The notes under the pieces are model-generated. The model had not been told where the DNA came from. It did not search any database and saw only the letters and a program-made list of their open reading frames with translations. The translations under genes and the position numbers were made by a program. A stretch of 64,000 nucleotides of DNA, taken from NCBI GenBank assembly GCA_009617715.1, contig VTFK01000029.1:868001-932000 (forward strand), given 5' to 3'. Source of the stretch: Plectrocnemia conspersa. Its lineage: Eukaryota > Arthropoda > Insecta > Trichoptera > Polycentropodidae. Position 1 is the first letter of the stretch. Every line of letters begins with the position of its first letter. Of the stretch, positions 1 to 13,453 are shown piece after piece.

Positions 1-255
1 GAATCGCAGATTTTTTTACTTGCTGCTAAAATTACAACGAAGTTCATCGTTAGCATCAAAAAGTATTCGTGCTTAAAAAAAATCGCAATCCAAACATTAC
101 TTAATGTAGTGTATTAATGCGTGTTGTAATTTAGAAATGTGCGGAATATTACGTGCAGTACAACTAACGTCAATGATTCATAATTCGTAATCATCTCATT
201 TACCAGTTATTCGAAAAATAATATAGATAAATCAAAGTCCATATAATGTTTCAAT

Positions 256-686
256 GTGGATTCAAAAACTTTTAAGACCAGCTACGCGCCCTCACCGACA
301 GACCTGAAGATCACTCCTGGAACTCCCAAACCACCAGCCACACGAAGAATCACACTGGACACTCGCCGCACGCAGCCACAAAAACCCGGAGGATCATCTA
401 CGTTCATTACCACCTGCGCCACCTTCACCGCAGTTGGGTGAAACGTCGCGCCGTTAATCGTCCATTGTCACGTGTAAATATAACTAATAAAAAGTCTACT
501 AAAATTCACACAAGAGTCTCATTGGCCGCGAGGTTAACCACCCCTAGGGCTACGACCCCTAAAGTTTTATTCCTCGGTGTGTCTATATTGTTATTGAGTG
601 GTTCAAAACCTAATGAACTAATCGTCAGTTTTGTAGCGAATATATTTATAAGCAGTATAATGTTAATAGTCCATAATTTAGTTTGA
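256..686 (+). other. GC-richer island with two short open frames, unidentified
   Basis: This stretch is clearly richer in G+C than its AT-rich surroundings. It carries an open frame of about 60 codons (from a non-ATG codon) rich in Pro, Thr, Arg and Lys, followed by a second open frame overlapping its end. I recognise no domain. It could be a 5' exon or untranslated leader of a gene lying to the left, or part of an old retroelement leader. No splice sites could be tied to a neighbouring exon, so no function is offered. Confidence 0.2.
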
Positions 687-1740
687 GTAAAAAAACGATA
701 TTATTGTGTATTTGCAATTAAGATATCGACTAGGCAAATTTTAGTCGGTTAGTAAAACCTCAAATGGGTACAATTAATCAGGTTAAGGATAAAAATAACG
801 ACCCTTAATGAAGACCGAGTGATAGCAGTTAAAGTGGTTTTCACTAGTGAGAAATCGCGAAACATTGCTAAATATACAAATGTGACTTAAAGAGTGGGTG
901 AATACGGTCGTATACCTGCCAAACACACATACACATATACATTTATTTTTGGTTAAGTTTTTACCGGTTTTATTCAACACGTTACTTAGCTTTTTGAGAT
1001 GCGTTCAACTACGTCGTTTTTTATTCAATCTTGCGTTTTATTATTTTTCCGCTTGTTTGTTACTAAGGAAACAACAAGTGCATTCATTTTTAAATTGGTT
1101 TATTTGTTTGTGTTTATATTTGTATGAACTTTGATAAAATTTAATTTAACTTGGCTTAAGATCAGTTACCAAATATCCAAAGTTGCTTTCGCGCCATCTT
1201 TTTTATTTAGTGCTATTTTTTTTTTAATTTCGATTTCAATTTTTTCTCTATATTTTTTACAATTCGGTTATTAATTTAGCCTAAAGTTTTTAATTTTAGC
1301 CTGAACTTTATAATTTTTTCTTAGTTTTATCAAAGCTTAGCCTACTTTTATACCGCTAGCTTTCATAATGTATAGACGGGGGTAAGACGAAAGTAAAGAG
1401 ATTAACCAATCTGTTAGTGTTATCGATAGTATTTTAGTCCGATAAAACTGCCTTTCCTCGAATCAAGGTCGCGCGTCAAGAAGAATAACCGCCGATTTTC
1501 TCTCAATAAAAAAGTTATACATAAAATTTCTATACTTTACGCTATTCAGTAAAAGCAATTTCGATGTTTTTTTAATAAATAAGCAGTTTATTAAACATAT
1601 CCAAAAAAGTTTATCTGCGCTTAAAAGTTAAAAATTAGCTACTCGCGAGTAGCTTGCTATAAAATATCTATACCTATACACAAATATATTAAATCATGCT
1701 TTTTATGATTATCACCCCTATTTTTTTTCCTAAATAGTAT
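687..1740. other. AT-rich intergenic DNA, no gene seen
   Basis: Only short open frames lacking recognisable motifs occur here. Long T- and A-runs are common around 1180-1340. Confidence 0.5.
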
Positions 1741-1935
1741 AAAGTTTGGCGACGGGGTGGTGACGGGTGGCAATTAGACACAGATTGAGCCGCTGCAGTA
1801 ATGTTTTTATTGCTGATTAAATTTGTTTACATTTGAACGGAGCATGAGCCCAACAGGCCGAGGGCTGCCATGCGAGAGAATAACTGTCACGCCAGTGTTA
1901 CCCAAGAGCCGCCAAGTTTTGCCCATAACGAAATC
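1741..1935. repeat. Dispersed repeat, possible LTR/primer-binding-site remnant
   Basis: A GC-richer patch contains TTTGGCGACGGGGTGGTGAC followed by GGCAATTAGACACAGATTG and a CCGCTGCAGTA tail. The second and third pieces recur, slightly changed, near 48876-48912 inside an ACS3 intron. A TGGCG start just after an AT-rich border resembles the primer-binding site next to an LTR. This is a dispersed family by direct comparison; the LTR assignment is an inference. Confidence 0.4.
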
Positions 1936-3578
1936 TAGGCTCCCACAAAAGGATGTTAAATTTAATTTATTATATTGAATGATATCAGTTTGAGGTTATT
2001 AACGTATTTATTCTTTTTAAATTATAAAATTGTCTTTTATTGATAAAAAGTACCAAAAATGAATTCGTTTTTTATTGCAGAAATAAAATCGTCTAGAAAT
2101 AAATATTTTTAAGATAATATGTCTTAATAATATCTGTTACTGTGTCTAATTATTATAATATTAAAATATGTGTTTTTATTTGCTATGTTTTAAATTAAAA
2201 GTATTTTTAGTAAAACAAAAATAATAGTATAATTGCTTAATAACTATTAATTAAATTTATAATACTTCATAATTAATTTATAAATTGTAAATAGTAACCA
2301 AACGTAATGGTCGAATTACTGCGCGCTAAGACCAAGATAATGTCACGCGGCATTATTTTGACGCATGCTAACCTCTTCGTTCGGATATGATTCTAGCTTC
2401 GTAAATTCGTAGGTCGTGTAAAAAAAATACTTTGTAATAATCTTAGATAAACCGAAAAATTGTGTACGTTTCCATAACTCAACTTTGAACTGATATTTTA
2501 ATTAAAAACGAACTTGACAATATTTTTAAGTGGATTCATTAGTGATTTCAAAGAGGTTAAGACAAGTTAATAAAACAATTTTTTTCTTTCTTAATTTCTA
2601 TTAAAAATTTCCATTGCATTTAAAGAAAAAGTTATTTTCTATATTTAATATTTAAGTAAGTAAAAAAAACTTTTAACTTGTATTAAAATAAATAATTATG
2701 TAAAATTGATAATTTAAATTTTAAATGGGAAGAAACATTTTAATTTGTATATTTTGCCTGAAGTTTTGTTATTCAATTTTGATCTAAATTTGGTAGCTAA
2801 ACAATTTATTGCTAAAAAAAGATTCAGCCTCTGCACTTGTTGAAGTAATTGTAATAATATAATTGTATACTGCTTAAGATAATTGTATGCTTCGATTTGA
2901 TAACTATCATTCTTAACCAATATAATTTTTTTATTACAGATATGAGATTTGATAATTTTTACTTTTGGTTCAGCTGTCAACAAGCTACTTGTGATTGCAT
3001 TGTATAACTACTGTTTCATCGTTATTTTTTCAAATGAAAAGGATACCGAAGGTTCTAGGATTCGGTGAGGAGAATCCAACTGTAACTCAAAATTTTATAG
3101 TGTATATTGCTAGATTTATTAAGTTAATTTATTGATTTTTATTTTTTTTTCATAATAGTTTTTCAACAATGCTAACGGAAATGTGACATCTTTATCATCG
3201 TCATTGAAAGAATTGGGATTTAGAAAATATTTCAACATATCAGAAAAACCGTTCGTCCTCATTTCTCTAAATGTTTTTAAACATATTACGGACCGCTAAC
3301 GTTACTTCATCCACTTTTTTAAATTTTTTATTGTGTCAAGAGATGATAGTGATTTTAATTTATTATAATTTTAATTGGTTACCTCACATTTGATTTTCGT
3401 AGCTATTTCTAATAGCTTGAATGAATACTGAGGTGTTTAATTAAATCGAGTTAGATTGTAACTTATATGATATATTGCTCTCAACCATGAGTTGATTTAT
3501 TTACATAATCACTTTTTTGTTCTTTTTTTATTTACCCGTCAAATAATTAGTTACCAATATAAAATTAATTATAAATCT
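1936..3578. other. AT-rich intergenic DNA, no gene seen
   Basis: Nothing recognisable on either strand. The longest open frame (minus strand, about 2714-2983) is low-complexity and has no domain. Confidence 0.5.
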
Positions 3579-3586
3579 ATTTTAAC

Positions 3587-3879
3587 CAGGGCTGTGGAGT
3601 CGTTAAAAAAAAACACGACTCCAATTCCGATATTTACCAACAACACGACTCGACTCCGACTCCGACTCAAAAAAGTTAAATTTTATCAGGTATTTTTGGT
3701 GTTTATCTACACGTTTAATATTCATACGCTATACACATTCATTATTACGCAATTAAAAATTCATAAATTTCATAATTTAAAAAATGCTCGGAGTCGCTCA
3801 TTTTTCACGACACCGACTCCGACTCCAACTCCGGCCAAAACACCACGACTCCAACTCCGACTCCGACTCCACAGCCCTG
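3587..3879. mobile_element. hAT-type MITE with 8-bp target-site duplication
   Basis: The element begins CAGGGCTGTGGAGTCG and ends with its inverted complement (CTCCACAGCCCTG). It is flanked on both sides by the same 8 bases, ATTTTAAC (3579-3586 and 3880-3887). An 8-bp duplication and CAG...CTG termini are the hallmark of hAT transposons. The interior near both ends is built from short ACTCCG/CGACTC repeats, typical of subterminal transposase-binding repeats. At 293 bp with no coding capacity it is non-autonomous. The open frame across it is repeat-derived, not a gene. Confidence 0.9.
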
Positions 3880-3887
3880 ATTTTAAC

Positions 3888-4580
3888 TTCTTCTGAATTG
3901 CCATTGTTCTGTTTTGTCAAAATTATGATTTTACATGTTCTATTTTGTCACAGTTCTGATTTAACATGTTCTGTTTTTCCATATTCTGATTAGTCCGGTT
4001 ACGTAATAGTAGTGCTACAAATGTACAAGCGATATATTGTAAAAAAGCATAAATGCATTGTACTATTTTTTATACACAATATTTATTTATAAAAATAATT
4101 TAACAACAATTAGTTTCAACAGCTAAAGCTAAATAACAATATTTTTGCTCTCTTATATATGAAAAAGCGTCTATTAGTCATTTTTATTTAATTTTGATAG
4201 TTATCCACAAAGTCCCATCTTGTTTGCTTTTTTCTCAATGTCATATGCATACAAAGCTATGTTTTCTTACTCAGATAAGTGTTTGTGTATCAGTAAACAA
4301 TAATAAATATTTTAGGTAGTGCATGATGGTAAAATTTAAAAAAAAATCTACGTGAAAACAAACAGTATAATTGTTATAACTCTTTTTATTTCAATTGTAA
4401 AAATAAAAATAACGACATATAACACAAATCACAGAAATATTATGTCTAAACTAGATGCAATAGTAATACCGATATACCAATATTCGTATTGAATCAATGC
4501 CAGAATTCCAGTATAGAAAAAATAGCAGAAATACGGTGATACCGATACTCTATAACAAGTTTGAAATCCCAACAATAACA
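3888..4580. other. Intergenic / 3' flank of the minus-strand glucosylceramidase
   Basis: AT-rich sequence without coding signal. On the minus strand an AATAAA-type signal occurs around 4382-4391, about 190 bases past the glucosylceramidase stop, and may be its polyadenylation signal. Confidence 0.4.
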
Positions 4581-7211
4581 TTACCAATATAATACTGTGT
4601 GAAACGAGCGACCAGTGATGTCAAATTCGATATAACCCAGTCCTTCCTCGTTTATAACAATGTGCCTTGCGTGTACAAATCTGAAAATCAAAGAAGATAT
4701 TAAAGCAAACCAAATTATAAATATATTCTTATTTTAAAATATAATACTAACGGATTGTAAAACACTATAACCATTCCTCCGTCAGGTCGTAAAAATCCGA
4801 CATTGTAAATATCTCCATCAATTAATTTGATATCCACTCTTACAGAATCACTAGGGATAAATTTGCTTATATGTCCAAGTGCATAAAACGTTGGTTGTTT
4901 TAAAAATTCGTCATTTTCTGCATCAATAATGATGCTGGAATCTACGCGATTTGTTGTCCACGAAGGACCCCCTTCTGCGTCCAAACATAAATTCCAATCC
5001 ACCCAACCAGAGTACCAATGGTTTAAGTTCTGTAATTACATTATTGTTTAGTATTATAGATTAATGTTAAAATATACATATATAATAATTAATAGTGACT
5101 CAACCAGTAAAATATTTTCGATGTACCATTCAGCTTTAGCCCATGAACCTAAATCGACGCCTTTGTCCATCCAAAAATCGACACCTGAGTAAAATAAGAA
5201 GTATGAGAATCAACATTACACATATATATTTGTAAATATTTTTATAAAATAAGAATACCATAACAAGCCTCAGTCACGATGATAAACTTATCAGGATAAG
5301 AATCGCGAGTGTGATCCGTTATTACTGGTGGTACTAAATGGTCATAGTAAAAATGGGTAGCAATTCCATCAAAATACTTGGATGCATTTTCGTCTTTTGA
5401 TATCTATATAAAGAAAAACGTGCTTTAACACAATATACAGCTTATATCCTATTTTTTATCTAAACCCAAAGCTTGCACCAAATTATTAATGTAATTTTGA
5501 AAATAAATGTTAAAGAAATATGGATACAACAACGCACCACTAAATTATTAATTGAAAAAATATAATTCCACGCAATCTAAGGAATATATTTAATATCTAA
5601 ATGAGATTATGAGAATGTCTATTTCAGCGAGAAGAGCAGAAAAATTTAGCAAAGAGAGACTTAACATAAAAAGCTCCAAAACGATTAGGCAAATAAAACT
5701 AAAAAGGGAAATTTCAATATATATACTATATATTATACTCACCATATCGACTGCCCATGGCAAGTAGTACTTATTTTCGTCCAGTACTAAAAACTTTGTA
5801 TCAAAAAATTTAGAATTTCTAATAGTTGGTCCAAAATAGTTACCTAACCAATTAACCTTTAAAAATATAATGTTAATATCATTGCAAGTATAATAATAAT
5901 GTCATTTGTATCAAAAATTACATATTCTTTCATTCCCCATCCTAATGAATTAACGTCATATCCATAAACTCCATTCGTTGGCTCGTTTCCAGGAGTTAAT
6001 CCCCAATATTTAATTCCTTGTTTATCATATTCTTCTAAAAATCTGAAATTAAATTTTGTCAACGTTCGTTCAAGTGCAAAACATTACTAAAATAAATCAT
6101 ACCTTAGATGAAAGTTCGCCCATGTTTGAAAATATTTTTTCTTTAATCGGGACACTCCTACAAATTGATTATTCGTCTTCATCCATGGTGGTGGAGACCA
6201 AGCAGTAGCAATGAGTAATATGTCTTTTTTTGATAAACTTTTAGCTTTATGAAGTAATGGAATCTTAAAAGCACAATAATAATATAAGTATATGGATTAT
6301 ATAATAAATTATTAATTGGTTTATCTTTATTGTGTAACCTTATATTTATGATCTTCCTCTTGCAGTGAAAAATTACTTAATTTCATATCGTCTTTCGGGT
6401 ACATGTTGTATGTGTAAGGGCGAAGCGAATAATCTGTTCCCCCAATTGGCGTTCTAATAATATTATATTCCAATCCAGTAGTACTAAAATATGATCTTAA
6501 AATACCATGATGGAAAAAAACAATTGGTTAGTATGTAATAAAATTATAACTGCAATATTTAATGAAAAACATATACACCTCATTAAGTTTTCCCTTGAGC
6601 CATTACTAAGTTTATTCATAAGAAAACCAGCAGAATCAGTTAAAGAACCTCCAAATCCAATTATTTTTTGAAATGTTTGGCTTCGATTAACTTTCATGAT
6701 AACCCTTCCTATAATAATAAAGATGTAAATATATTTTATACAAATATGTTTATATATGTTTTTAATATTACTTACCAATTCTTCCTGAAAAAATAAATGC
6801 TAATAAAACATTAAAATCACTCTGTCTATTTAGCGATGTGGGAGAAGTATCACTAATGAAACCTATATTCTTATGAAATCTCAATCCGACCTAAATTGTA
6901 TATCGGTGTTATAAATGTACATATAATTGAAAAATTTGACTAACGAACCGCTGATGATGAATATGTTATGTATTGTCCTCTGGGAAGAGGTTTTATTTCA
7001 TCAATTTCGTCGCAGTATGTCGAATTGCAAACACACACAAACGAGGTATGATTATATCGTCTTTCTATGCACGGTTTATCAGCTTATATAAAAAATATAA
7101 ATAATTAGATTTTATGTTAGTGTTATATAATTTGCTTAAATTTTTATATTTACCGGTGGATGTATAACTCGAAAATAAAATACAAAATACCCAAATAGCA
7201 AAATTATACAT
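4581..7211 (-). CDS. Gba1: Glucosylceramidase (lysosomal acid beta-glucosidase), paralogue A
   Basis: Glycoside hydrolase family 30 enzyme that removes glucose from glucosylceramide in the lysosome. Twelve exons in minus-strand order: 7211-7154, 7082-6949, 6890-6776, 6708-6579, 6495-6339, 6263-6103, 6042-5922, 5856-5743, 5403-5259, 5184-5105, 5029-4752, 4680-4581. All introns are GT-AG and the joined frame is 530 residues. Residues 1-19 form a hydrophobic signal peptide. Next comes the Cys-rich N-terminal segment (CVCNSTYCDE) shared with human GBA1. The acid/base Glu is E272 in TPGNEP and the nucleophile is E375 in VTEACYG. GFGGSLTD and WSPPPWMKTN are further family blocks, and the C-terminal beta-domain is complete. 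Start: the first ATG before the signal peptide. It is head to head with paralogue B at 14421. Substrate is inferred from family only. Confidence 0.93.
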
Positions 7212-9222
7212 TTTTTTGATTTTTTAAATACTTGATAATAATTAATAATGGGTGTAAGTATATTCGAATAACATATATTTACACTGACAGTATATTATAA
7301 GTATAATATTTGGTCTGATATTAACACTTCCATATTGTTTGACTGTAGCAAGATAAATACTACCAGTTTCTGATTTTATACTAATATCTAACGCCCATTA
7401 TGTTTTTCACTGTAAGATATAATTGAATATCAAATGCTTTTTTTATTTCGTTACGTTTGTGTATTCGGCTATAGTTCATTCGGCTTCAACATAAAAGATT
7501 TTCTTTCAAAACCACCTCTGTGTTTGTATGCATATTTCCAATATTTCGATAATTTGCTCGTTTCTTATATGTAGTTTCGTTTTCATTCCCATAAAGCATG
7601 AATTTTTGGAAAAAAGTATATATTAAATAATAATTTATAAGAAACTAATATACTTGCACAACCATTGATATGCTTTTATTATATTTTTTTAATAATATTG
7701 AGAATATATTACCATTTTATTTTAATTGGAATATTTATTTTTTAAGTCGCCACTAGTCCAATGGTCATTATTATGTTAGTCATGTACATATACTTATTGC
7801 ATTTTGTATTTTCAACGTATACATGTATAATATAATAATTTTTTTTTGCATATTTTTATTTATACTAGAGGCTGCATTAGACGCATTCATAATCTGGCGC
7901 ATTGGGCACATAGTTACTATTTTACTAGAATTCGTATTAAACGTCAACATAAACAAAAACTAAATTTTCGATGTTAAAGATCGTAACAACAGTGGCAAAA
8001 TATGACATTACAACGGCATTGTTATAAATTGTTTGATGATTTCCCTTCTTTCTGACAAGACTTGTTTTATTCGATGTCCATTCTCACATTTTGCTCTCTT
8101 TTTCTATAAATGGTTTTAAGATTTTCTATTAGAACACTATTGTAATCAAGAAATTACATTATATACATTTTTATTTAAAAGAACACTGGTTGTGCCACCG
8201 CTGAGAACACAAAAACGCGCCATATCATCTTCAGGAGTACAGTGACGCAGAATCCTGACTGACCAGAAAGCCTCCAAGGAAGGCTTACTTTATGCATGCA
8301 GCTCTTATTTTGGGCGCCAATCAGGACCCCTCTCCTTAACCATTTAAACGCCAGTGACTTACCGGTGAGACACATTGATTATTTTTTAAAACAAGTTAAC
8401 GAATTACAATTTTAAGTTTTCTCACGATATCGTCTCCCTTGCAAGGTGCAATATTCTTCATCCCGGAATTTATTATAAAATAATCCGTGACGTATTAAAA
8501 GCTGTTCCAGAAAGCTCCCTTATTTTTTGGTCATGCTTGATTAGTACATCCGCGCGACAGCGAAGGGTTGATTAGACATGTGAAAATATTTTATTCCTCG
8601 CTTCCAGAGCAAAATGTGACCGTTAATCTGTGGTCTCTACAGTTGCAATGATTCCCTAGACAGGAGCTCACCAAATTTTTATGCGACCTAAAACTCATAA
8701 TCGTTTACACATATTTTCAATTATCTGGAATTGTTCAAAACTTTGAGTTGCACTGGAACAATTAATTGGCGCTACAACGCCTAATAGGGTGACGGCTTTG
8801 TTTCTCATAATTTCAAGTGTAAGCAAGTGAACACGTCTAATCTGTGATTGTATTGTGTGTGTTATTTCAAAACCATTTTTAAACTATAAATTAAATACCC
8901 ACATTGGCAGGATTGTCTTCAAAACAGAAACGAAAATTATCTGACGAAAATAATGTTTCAAGACAATAATTAGTTAGAATAATATTTGATTGTGCCAAAT
9001 AAACCTGGTTTGACAACTTGCTTGTTTTGACGTGAAACTTATATATAAAAAAAATATTTTATCAAATCACTTATCCTTGCGGGCCTTTAAAATGTGAAAA
9101 GTTACCGTTCTTTAAAAAGTCATTGCAGCTATAACAAAACATTATATCAATGGCGATATTACAAAATGTAGGTGACAATAACATCATAATATTATTTTAC
9201 ATACTCGGTACACATAAAAAGC
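7212..9222. other. 5' flank of glucosylceramidase A and intergenic DNA
   Basis: Holds the presumed promoter of the minus-strand gene; no clear TATA/initiator pair with good spacing was found. A GC-richer patch at about 8170-8345 has an open minus-strand frame of 66 codons, but I recognise no protein in it. It may be a repeat. Confidence 0.4.
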
Positions 9223-9417
9223 CATTTACCGATGCAGAGATTGTGAATAAATGTTTTATTAATGAGTCCAAATATTATCGGAAATAAAAAAATGCAACTC
9301 TCTGATTCTACTTGCGTTAAACGCATTGAAGATATTGCAAAATACATTTTTGATCGCATCATAGAAGAACATTTTAAATATTTTAGTCTGCCTTTGGATT
9401 CAAGTACCGACATTTAA
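9223..9417 (+). pseudogene. hAT transposase fragment (ZBED/EPM2AIP1-like group)
   Basis: Read forwards, 9294-9416 gives MQLSDSTCVKRIEDIAKYIF and, further on, SLPLDSSTDI. This matches the segment of domesticated-type hAT transposases that ends at the first catalytic Asp (LDEST-like). Just upstream, in another frame, KPFTDAEIVNKCFI matches the preceding block of the same family. The frames are broken and the rest of the transposase is absent, so this is a relic. A second fragment of the same region lies near 12320. Confidence 0.65.
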
Positions 9418-12319
9418 GTAACATTAATGTTCCGTTTTCGTTAGATATTGCACTAAATAAAACTTAATTTATGATTTAATGGAGGTGTGAATTTTAAGGA
9501 TTTTTTTAATGTACACAATATTATATATTCAGATAGATAAAAAAACAATATTATAAGATTCCGGTATAGTATAGGGAGACAATAAAATGCATTACAATAG
9601 CAGTGATGTTTATAGATCACGATTCTCACCTAGTCTTGAAATGAATTATACTATAATTCAAAAACATTAGTCAGAATTGGTGTAATTGTTATTGTGATAT
9701 TGTAGAGTAATGTAATTGTAATCGTAATGTATTTAAAAAAATTGCAGTGTCTCTTATTTTTTGTATATTATTTTACATTATAAAGTCTAAATTTTATTCT
9801 TTTGCCCGTTTATTAATTTTAATATTTTTTTCCAAAAGTTATAAAAAACTCACAATAATAATTTATGCATCAAATAAAAAACAATTGGATTTGGTAATCT
9901 ATGGAATATAAAATTCATATATTATAAGGCAAAAAATATGTAGTAATATTTCCTTCAATTAATGTAATTTCACTTCGTCTATATAAATATTATACAATCA
10001 TCTGTTACCTTGTAAGTATAATGTTTTTGCTTCAGTGTTTTTTAATAAGACTGTCATACATAATTTTTTTATATATACTAACGTTAACCAAAATTAACAG
10101 CGCAATTATGTATCGTTTTTCAGTTGTGTCAACAATTACAGATCATAAAATGTAAACTAGGTTAACATAATAAAATCGACTCATAATAGAACTAATGAAG
10201 AGCTTCTGGGTTAGGTCCTTGTTTCTTTATCGTCTTAATCCACAAATTCATTTTAAGAAAAATAATATTTAATATAATTAAAAGTAATATTTATTAGCAG
10301 ATAAATTAATAAAAAATACATTTTTTTTTACAATAATTAAATAGTAAAATACATAATAAATATAGATTCCAATGTCTATTAACTTAACTAGTGACCTGGA
10401 GCTACAGAAACTTGAATTTATGCCTCTAAAGCAGTCCAACCATTTGGATCTTCTGGACTGCATCGCCTGACAAAAAATGTTAAGGGTTGCATATAGAATT
10501 TAATAATTATTTTTTCCTACAGTGTAACTCATATTACTTTCATTTTAAATCAGCCGTTTTAAAATTAAAATACAGGTATTCCGTTTAAGTTCAAAACTAA
10601 ACCACCTTATTGAAGTAAAGTACATCGTATCTGCGTATTTATAAACTAGAATTTAATAGTGATTTATTCCTTGTGTTAATGACGACGTTTATAATATTGT
10701 CCACTTTAAGTCGCTATATAGCTGTAGAATGCAGTGATACTTCATGAAATAGGAATTTAACGAGCTTCTTGCTCCGTCTCCAGCATATATAATCATACCG
10801 GGAGACCATCAACTCTAATCGTGAACAGGAACCTGGCCGCAGTCGTCGAATGTGACGGTTTAGATCGAGAACGGAGGTGGAGCAATTCATTAGCACAAAA
10901 CTAAATATGGTCACTAATGAGCCGTTGGTATGCTCGACCATAAGGAGCAGGTGGGAACATCCGGAGTACTTTTACTCTTGGTATTGCATGCTGTATTTCA
11001 AACAATACTCTATGCGACTCGAGAGAATCATATTCTAGTATACCTTGTCGTAATTTTTCGGAAAATAAAAATATATAATATTTATATTCTTTTATGTACA
11101 GGTATCTGTGAAATATTTTTTAGACATTTCCTATTAAAAGTGAGTCGAATGCATTATTTGGCAACCAGACCAAAAAAACATGCTATTTTATAATGCAAAC
11201 AACCATTTTTGCACTTCTGTGTTTTAACATTAGTGCCATATTTGCAAATGCCCCTTACTGTAGAGCGAACAGCCAGCGAAACTGATGTTTTAGCGGGCGC
11301 TCTTCAATCAATCACTACTAAATGAAATCCAGGTAAAATACATTTTTGAATTCAGGTAAGTTTTAATAACCAATATCAATGAATACTTTTAATCTTTACA
11401 CGCAGTATATATAAACTTTATTTTTATAGTTAAAACGTACCTAGTTAATTTTCAATCCAAATATCTATATTTAGTCAAATCGAAAAACGCACATAAAAAA
11501 TTAGTGAAAATGATTTTAATATACAACTGTTACATTGCTACCAGTCATCATGTTTTATATTTAAATGCTGATTTTATATTGGTCGACACTATATGGAGCC
11601 TCCGATTAAAAACAAAATAATTCAATATCCGGGGCTCCGAAATCAATCGAGTAAACTCAATTTTTATTTTTATTAATTATAATTAAATATATTTCATTTG
11701 TTTACGTGTATTCATACAGAGCGATACGATTTGCTGAGTAACAAATTGAACTTAGGGCGTTTCAACTTTGAAGGGAGCGCGTCCGGACGCGGAAGCGGCT
11801 TAGAACAATTATATATAAGAATATAGATCAAAAATGTTCGTTTTCCTTGATATTAGTCAATAATATTAGTGAAAATATTGTGTAAAAGTGTGCATGTTTT
11901 GTTTTAGTTTATTAAATATTTTTTTAATTTTAATTCCAAGTTGTTTTATTTTTCAATTTTTCGTTGAAAAGTTTGCTATTATGTTTAAGAATCTATGAAG
12001 ATTAAAATCGCAAGAACTAATTTGGACGGCTATGTCGTCAATGTACATTTTTACAGTCATATCATTCAATATAAAAATAGAATGTTCTATAAAGGATTAG
12101 ACTTTAATCATTAGAGCGTATTTGATATCATATCATCTGAAATTTTCAATAGATGACTTTAATATGTTAAAAAATAAGGCCAGCTTTTAATTTATATACA
12201 GATTAACTGACAACGATTTTCATTTACTCAACCTTTGGACTTGTATATTTCTAAGCAATAATAATAAAATAATACAATAATACATTGGGAAATATTAAAA
12301 CATTATTTTTTTGTAAATT
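9418..12319. other. Intergenic DNA between the glucosylceramidase pair
   Basis: AT-rich, no gene recognised. A GC-richer patch at about 10690-11000 has open frames on both strands but no motif I can defend. Another patch at 11745-11815 contains the short palindrome GCGTCCGGACGC and no coding signal. Confidence 0.4.
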
Positions 12320-12410
12320 TAGCATTGCCGCTTGGTACAAAATAGCATTTGATTTAGCGAAAGCAAAAAATGACGGTGCTATTGTGAATAAATGTTTAAT
12401 TAAATATGAA
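12320..12410 (+). pseudogene. Second hAT transposase fragment
   Basis: The forward translation AAWYKIAFDLAKAKND, then AIVNKCLIKYEH, corresponds to the N-terminal block found again at 9223-9290 (AEIVNKCFIN). It stops abruptly. Same family as that fragment, with most of the element missing. Confidence 0.5.
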
Positions 12411-13039
12411 CACTAATATTTTTTAAAACATATATGTATATATTTCAGTTGAAATTGTGTGTGCTTTTATTGCATCTATTTGAAAAACCGATTGAATTAT
12501 TGATAAAGAACTGGATGGTCTAATAGCTCAGCATCAAAACTAAAGTTACTAATATTTTAAAAATAGTTAAAAACTTTTGACTGTAATCGAGTTATGTTGA
12601 CTTTGAAAACAAAATCTAATAATTGGCTCATTCAGAAAAAATCACTAAGTAGAAAATCTCAACGTTTAGGTAGCTACATGAAAGTATCTGTAAAAATAAT
12701 GAATATTTCTTGAATAAATTAGATGCAACCTACAACGATTCACTGAAATTTACTGGTTATATACCGAAAAATATCTTTTAGTCTTTTTTTCTATTTAAAC
12801 AGATAGACATATCTATACTATAAAACAAAAAATACATCTGTTTGTCTGTTAAAAGAACTCCACCCAGACGGTGAACAGTAGCGACGTGACGTTTGCATAT
12901 GTCATACTGGCTGACATTTATGTCAAATGTTCTATTTTCAACTTGTATTTGTTAAGGACGATTATATGCTACTCCAATACGTATCAGTGAAATCGCTGAA
13001 GAAACTTAACAGCGACGTGCTGACGATCGATTACGTACG

Positions 13040-13440
13040 CAATACGTTAATGCAACACGTAAAGGGCCGGATTTACCTATGAGCTAACTAGGATGAAGCC
13101 TAGGGCCTTAAAATTCAAGGGTGGAGGCATTCTTTTAGATTTAGTAGCGAAATTCGATTCATATTTACATGCTCATATCAATCACGATATGAGCAAGCGA
13201 TGAAAGATAAAAATAATCCAGAAACAGCAAGAAAATGACAGAAGTGCGTTTGATCCTGATGCCTGAGATGAACTCTTTTCAAAAGATAAGTATAAAATCC
13301 GTTATTCCTATACTAGATGCACTTTAGACAATTTAAGAAAAAGAAAGGTAAACATTTTTTAAACATCTTACCAATCTGACATTATTGAAGCAAGACCAGA
13401 AAAATATTGACCTTAAACTTACTGATGAACTTTTGCACTG
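13040..13440 (+). pseudogene. Possible TTF-type hAT transposase relic
   Basis: Broken forward frames give LVAKFDSYLHAHIN at the left and IPILDA and LRKRK further right. This order resembles the middle of TTF-domain hAT transposases. A GCCGGATTTAC...CTAGGGCCTT block precedes it. Several stops and shifts interrupt the frame. Weakly supported. Confidence 0.3.
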
Positions 13441-13453
13441 AAAGTGCACTACT

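Noticed and set aside
3492..3896. 134-codon frame with Thr-Pro repeats
   Set aside because: It is generated by the subterminal repeats of the hAT MITE.
5859..6062. Open frame continuing past the NEP exon of glucosylceramidase A
   Set aside because: The last part reads through a GTAATT donor into intron 7. Comparison with paralogue B and with family structure shows the exon ends at Glu-Tyr (5922).
10690..11000. GC-richer patch with a 75-codon minus-strand frame, briefly considered as a roadblock/LC7-type gene relic
   Set aside because: The resemblance required shifting frames at will and no motif was solid. Left as unidentified.
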